From Liolophura sinensis (lineage: Eukaryota; Mollusca; Polyplacophora; Chitonida; Chitonidae), in NCBI RefSeq assembly GCF_032854445.1, contig NC_088304.1, positions 2,110,001 to 2,174,000 on the forward strand: 64,000 nucleotides of DNA, given 5' to 3'. Shown here piece by piece: positions 12,401 to 18,400 of the stretch. Under the pieces are notes generated by a model. The model was not told the DNA's origin, did no database searches, and saw only the letters and a program-made list of their open reading frames with translations. The position numbers and the translations under genes are program-made. How positions within the stretch are numbered: the stretch's first letter is position 1; every line of letters begins with the position of its first letter.

Positions 12401-15400
12401 TGACTAATAAGGTTGTGTGTGCTTGCTGGCCAGGATAGTTATTGGACTGTCTGGCTGTGAGTTTCCAGCCCATGACCAATAAGGTTGTGTGTGCTCGCTG
12501 GCCAGGATAGTTATTGGACTGTCTGGCTGTGACTTTCCAGCCGCGTTCCTCGCTGGCCAGGATAGTTATTGGACTGTCTGGCTGTGACTTTCCAGCCCTT
12601 GACCAATAAGGTTGTGTGTGCCTGCTGACCAGGATAGTTATTGGACTGTGTGGCTGTGACTTTCAGTCATGTTCCTTGCTGGCCAGGATAGTTATTGGAC
12701 TGTCTGGCTGTGAGTTTCCAGCCCTTGACTAATAAGGTTGTGTGTGCTTGCTGGCCAGGATAGTTATTGGACTGTCTGGCTGTGAGTTTCCAGCCCTTGA
12801 CCAATAAGGTTGTGTGTGCTGGCTGGCTAGGATAGTTATTGGACTGTCTGGCTGTGACTTCCAGCTGTGTTCCTTGCTGGCCAAAGAAATAACCTGTTAC
12901 ATTTAAATAAAATTTAACTTTAACTATAATTCATTTTACGGTAACCTTTTTTGTTGTTTTCAGGGCCAGTGCAATGACAAAAAAGTGGTATCTGCTGTGT
13001 CAGAAGTTAACATCAGGAATGTTGCTGACAGATCAGGGGTGAGGGAACCAGACTTACATTTATGTTGTCACATTACACACCATGGATCTGTTCTGTTCTT
13101 CGCAGCTACAGGGGCGGATTTTACAAAGCCAGCTTTGTCTTGTGCCAAAGTACCATTTTACAGTGTGTTGTTGGACACTAGAAATGAAAATGTTGACGAC
13201 CTCAACAAAGCATTGTGAGGAGGCTTTAATTCTGACTTTTTAACGTCAAACATAGCTTTGTGGAATCGGGTTCAGATCTCTACTCCTCACTTTACTTACC
13301 TGGAACTCAATCTTTGAAAACTGTACGCTACAGAAACAGGGTTTTCTTTCATCATGAAATAATTATGACTTTTGTTTTGGTATTTGTAAAGGTAAAAAGT
13401 GAAAACATGACTATTGCTTGGGTCAGCCAGACTGGGCATAATGTGGACAGGGATTTTTCAAGATTTCCCTGCTTCCCTATCAAGATAAATGAACACAACA
13501 GACATATCATTTAGTGATGGCCCCTTCAAGATAAATGAACACAACAGACATATCGTTTAGTGATGGCCCCATCAAGATAAATGAACACAATAGACATATC
13601 ATTTTGTGATGGCCCCATCAAGATAAATGAACACAACAGACATATCGTTTAGTGATGGCCCCATCAAGATAAATGAACACAATAGACATATCGTTTAGTG
13701 ATGGCCCTATCAAGATAAATGAACACAATAGACATATCATTTAGTGATGGCCCCATGAAGATAAATGAACACAATAGACATATCGTTTAGTGATGGCCCC
13801 TTCAAGATAAATGAACACAATAGACATATCGTTTAGTGATGGCCCTATCAAGATAAATGAACACAATAGACATATCATTTAGTGATGGCCCCATCAAGAT
13901 AAATGAACACAATAGACATATCATTTTGTGATGGCCCCATCAAGATAAATGAACACAATAGACATATCATTTTGTGATGGCCCCATCAAGATAAATGAAC
14001 ACAATAGACATATCGTTTAGTGATGGCCCTATCAAGATAAATGAACACAATAGACATATCATTTAGTGATGGCCCCATCAAGATAAATGAACACAATAGA
14101 CATATCATTTAGTGATGGCTCCATCAAGATATATGTATTAAATACCCCACCTAATACAAGCAAAAATGGATCCTTATCTTTTACATTAGCTAGAATAAAA
14201 ACACCTGTCCTTGTCAACGCACCCTAGTATTTTGTTTGGTAGGTTTCGTTATACCCAAAAGAGGCTTTAAGGATGGCTTAGCCAACATCTGGTGTATCTC
14301 AAATAGGCATAATGCTAATATGAAAAATAATGATGAGTGTGTATGTTTTTTGTTGAATTGATCTAATCTTTGTGCCCTACATGTACTTTCAGTCTTTTTC
14401 TATATTTTGTTTTACTGCTTCGGTGCCGTAATGGTTAGAATGTCTAGGAATTAGAGTGATTGAATTGAGAGACCTGGGATCAAACCCTGGCCAGGTCATA
14501 CCAAAGACTTGGTTCTTGTAGCTGCCTCGCTTGCCATTCAGCACTGAGAGGTTAGAGCAAGAAAACAGGACTGATTTGCTGAGCGTCAGGGTAAAGTGAC
14601 TAGGTGGAGTGTCATGTCTGATGTCTACAATGTGATATTTCAGCTGCAGCAGCACTTCGGCAGCATGGACTCACCCGGCCACAAGACACAGTATATGTAC
14701 ACACACCTAATCACTCGTCCCCATCATTTGACTGAAAACCTGTTTCTTGTTCTGTTAATACAGGCAACGAGTTTTCGTCAGAACCCTGTGGGCCACCCCC
14801 CTGAGCTCAATACTCACCTGGAGGAAGGGTAAGATATTTATTCACCAACCTTTTGTATATTAGGTACTCTGATTAGTCACCTACATAACAACTTTCAAAA
14901 GTCCATCATCCCGTATGTCTAAACAAAGGAATGATGTGTTTAAAGTTACCCACCAGTTAGTCATGGATAAAACTACAGATTTGTGAGTCCATCCTCCCTT
15001 ATGTCTCAGAAAGGAATGATGAGTTACCTACCATTTAGTCATGGATGGGACTACAGGTTTGTGAGTCCATCACTCCATGTCTCAGAAAGGATTGATGTGT
15101 TTAAAGTTACCTACCAGTTAGTCATGGATGGGACTACAGGTTTGTGGGTCCATCAGTCCGCGTCTGATAATGGAATGATGAGTTATCCACCAGTTAGTCA
15201 TGAATGAGACTACAGATTTGTGAGTCCATCATCCCTTATGTCTCAGAAAGGAATGATGTGTTTAACATTACCCACCAGTTAGTCATAGATGAGACTACAG
15301 ATTTGTGAGTCCATCATCCCTTATGTCTCAGAAAGGAATGATGTGTTTAAAGTTACCCACCAGTTAGTCATGGATAAGACTACAGATTTGTGAGTCCATC

Positions 15401-18400
15401 ATCCCTTATGTCTCAGAAAGGAATGATGTGTTTAAAGTTACCCACCAGTTAGTCATGGATAAAACTACAGATTTGTGAGTCCATCATCCCTTATGTCTCA
15501 GAAAGGAATGATGTGTTTAAAGTTGCCCACCAGTTAGTCATGGATGAGACTACAGGTTTGTGAGTCCATCATCCCATATGTCTCAGAAAGGAATGATGTG
15601 TTTAAAGTTACCCACCAGTTAGTCATGAATGAGACTACAGATTTGTGAGTCCATCATCCCTTATGTCTCAGAAAGGAATGATGTGTTTAACATTACCCAC
15701 CAGTTAGTCATGGATAAGACTACAGATTTGTGAGTCCATCATCCCTTATGTCTCAGAAAGGAATGATGTGTTTAAAGTTACCCACCAGTTAGTCATGGAT
15801 AAAACTACAGATTTGTGAGTCCATCATCCCTTATGTCTCTGAAAGGAATGATGTGTTTAAAGTTACCCACCACCAGTTAGTTATGAATGAGACTACAGAT
15901 TTGTGAGTCCATCATCCCTTATGTCCCAGAAAGGAATGATGTGTTTAACATTACCCACCAGTTAGTCATGGATGAGACTACAGATTTGTGAGTCCATCAT
16001 CCCATATGTCTCAGAAAGGAATGATGTGTTTAACATTACCCACCAGTTAGTCATGGATAAGTCTACAGATTTGTGAGTCCATCATCCCTTATGTCTCAGA
16101 AAGGAATGATGTGTTTAAAGTTACCCACCAGTTAGTCATGGATAAGACTACAGATTTGTGAGTCCATCATTCCTTATGTCTCAGAAAGGAATGATGTGTT
16201 TAACATTACCCACCAGTTAGTCATGGATGAGACTACAGATTTGTGAGTCCATCATCCCATATGTCTCAGAAAGGAATGATGTGTTTAACATTACCCACCA
16301 GTTAGTCATGGATGAGACTACAGATTTGTGAGTCCATCATCCCATATGTCTCAGAAAGGAATGATGTGTTTAACATTACCCACCAGTTAGTCATGGAATA
16401 GGACTGTTGTTGCATATTTCCCCGCCTGGAATAAAGTGAGTCTCCAACCAGAGAAACCTGACGGGACTGTCACTTTTATTCAGCCATCCTTTCCCTGAAG
16501 AGGGATTGGTACTTAAACACTTATCCTTGGCTTGATTATGGCATTGGGATAATCACATACAGTATTGAACATGAGTAAGTTGCTCATTTCGTCTGACTCT
16601 GAGAATTATTTTCATCTTAGAAAGATGTTCAGAGGTTTGTTTATGAGTTTAAACACCAAAAGTAATGTATAATCACCTTAGTGCGCATTAAATACCTGAA
16701 CTTAAGGCAGAAAGTTAAATGCACATTTTTATATATAAACAGGGAGGAGAGAAGGTCGCTGGTGCGAGGTGGAAGCACAGGGGATGTAAGAGCCATTGGA
16801 ATAGCCCCCAGAGCCGAAGGGGGCCAAGATCCAAATCTTCCATCTCAGGATGATATGAAAATGAAGACAGAAAAAATCAGCCGGAAAATTCGAGAGTTAA
16901 TGCAGCTAGCTCAGGAGGGGCGTCATGACAGGTGAGGGAGTTTTTTTCTTGTTTTTCTTGAAAAATGGAAAATATATTTGCAATAATATAGGGCTAGTAC
17001 ATGTGGTTTTTAAGTGGCCCTATAAGCTGGACAAATGAGTCAGATTTAAGCAGATTGTGTCACTTGAAAAATCTGAAACTTCAGATGAAATACAGTACTT
17101 TAGTTTAGGAGGGAGTTAACCATGTTGGCATGATTTTGATGCTGCCCTTTGATCGCTTGTCAGAAAGTTAATGGTGTATTTTGGCAGAAACCACTTCGAT
17201 GACCTAGTGGTTAGCATGTCTGCCTCAAAGTTGTGAGACCTCAGGATCAAACCTGGGTCGGGTTATACCAAAGAGTTTAGAAATGGTACATGTACTTGCT
17301 GTTGCCTCGTTTGATGCTCAGCATTGAGAGATTAGCACAAGGAAACAGGATTGGTTGGCCCTGTATTGGTTTAATGTGACTGGATCGGGTGTCATGTCTG
17401 GTGTCTTTGGCATGATACTTCAGTGGAGGCACTGCAGACACCTTATGTGTACACAAACCTAATGTCTTGTCATTGATCATGTGAATGAAAAATTGTTAAG
17501 CATGACGTTAAACCCCAAGCATACATACATAAATATATTTCGGGCAAGTCGGACTGCGATCCCAAAATTCTTGAGTACATCTTTGAACTACTGTTAGTAA
17601 GGTCAGAATAACATTCAGAGTTTGGTTATAGTACTAGGACCTCGGATGTTGACAGCATTGTCACAGTTTCTACCTGGTGAGTCAAAGCTCAGGGTCAGTC
17701 TCAGACCACCTTACTTTTAGTGTGATAGTCTTTGGGAAGGGCAAAGTATGCTGTACCGGTTTACCCAGTGTCAGCATATATTTATTTAGTTATTTATTTG
17801 ATTGATGTTTTACGCTGTACCCAAGAATATTTCACTTATATGACGGCGGCCAGCATTACGGTGGGAGGAAACCAGGCAGAGCCTGGAGAAAACCCACGAC
17901 CATCCGCGTGTTGATGCAGACCTTCCCACTTACGGCCATATCACTATATAGGGTGGTTAGGGTCATAGCTCAGCGCAATGCCCCAGGAACCTCTCACCAG
18001 TGTGGTCTCTTTGAGTTCAAGTCCAGCTCATGCTGGTTTCCTCTCTGGCCATGTATGGTGAGGTCTGCCAGTCAAATATAAAATAAACAAATTTAAGGAA
18101 GCAAACGTTTATATATTGTAATTGAAAATGAATCGGTAATAATCAACTGAAATTTCTTTCCAAAAGTATAAACGAACCTGACTTTGTTATTTTTCGTGTG
18201 TCACTATTTTTGTCAGGACTGTTTTGGACTTCTGGACAATTCTCAGGACATGGGAAGATCAAATAAAAAAATTTATATTTTTGTTGGCTATATGTTAAAA
18301 AAAAACCCATCAACGGGGAATTGTTTGAAAGGGGAAGAAAACCACGTACAGGCCAGATAAAAGGATTAGTTTTGCAAATAGACAATGCTGTGCACGTCTT

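Noticed and set aside
10926-12479. Many open frames with PDSPITILAS or VIGLSGCDF repeats
   Set aside because: They are translations of the 54-bp intronic array between two confirmed GIT exons.
14640-14760. Extra GIT exon starting at tttcag|CTGCAGCAGCAC
   Set aside because: The sequence belongs to the body of the family C SINE, which also occurs at 6467 and 17184; no phase fit to the flanking exons.
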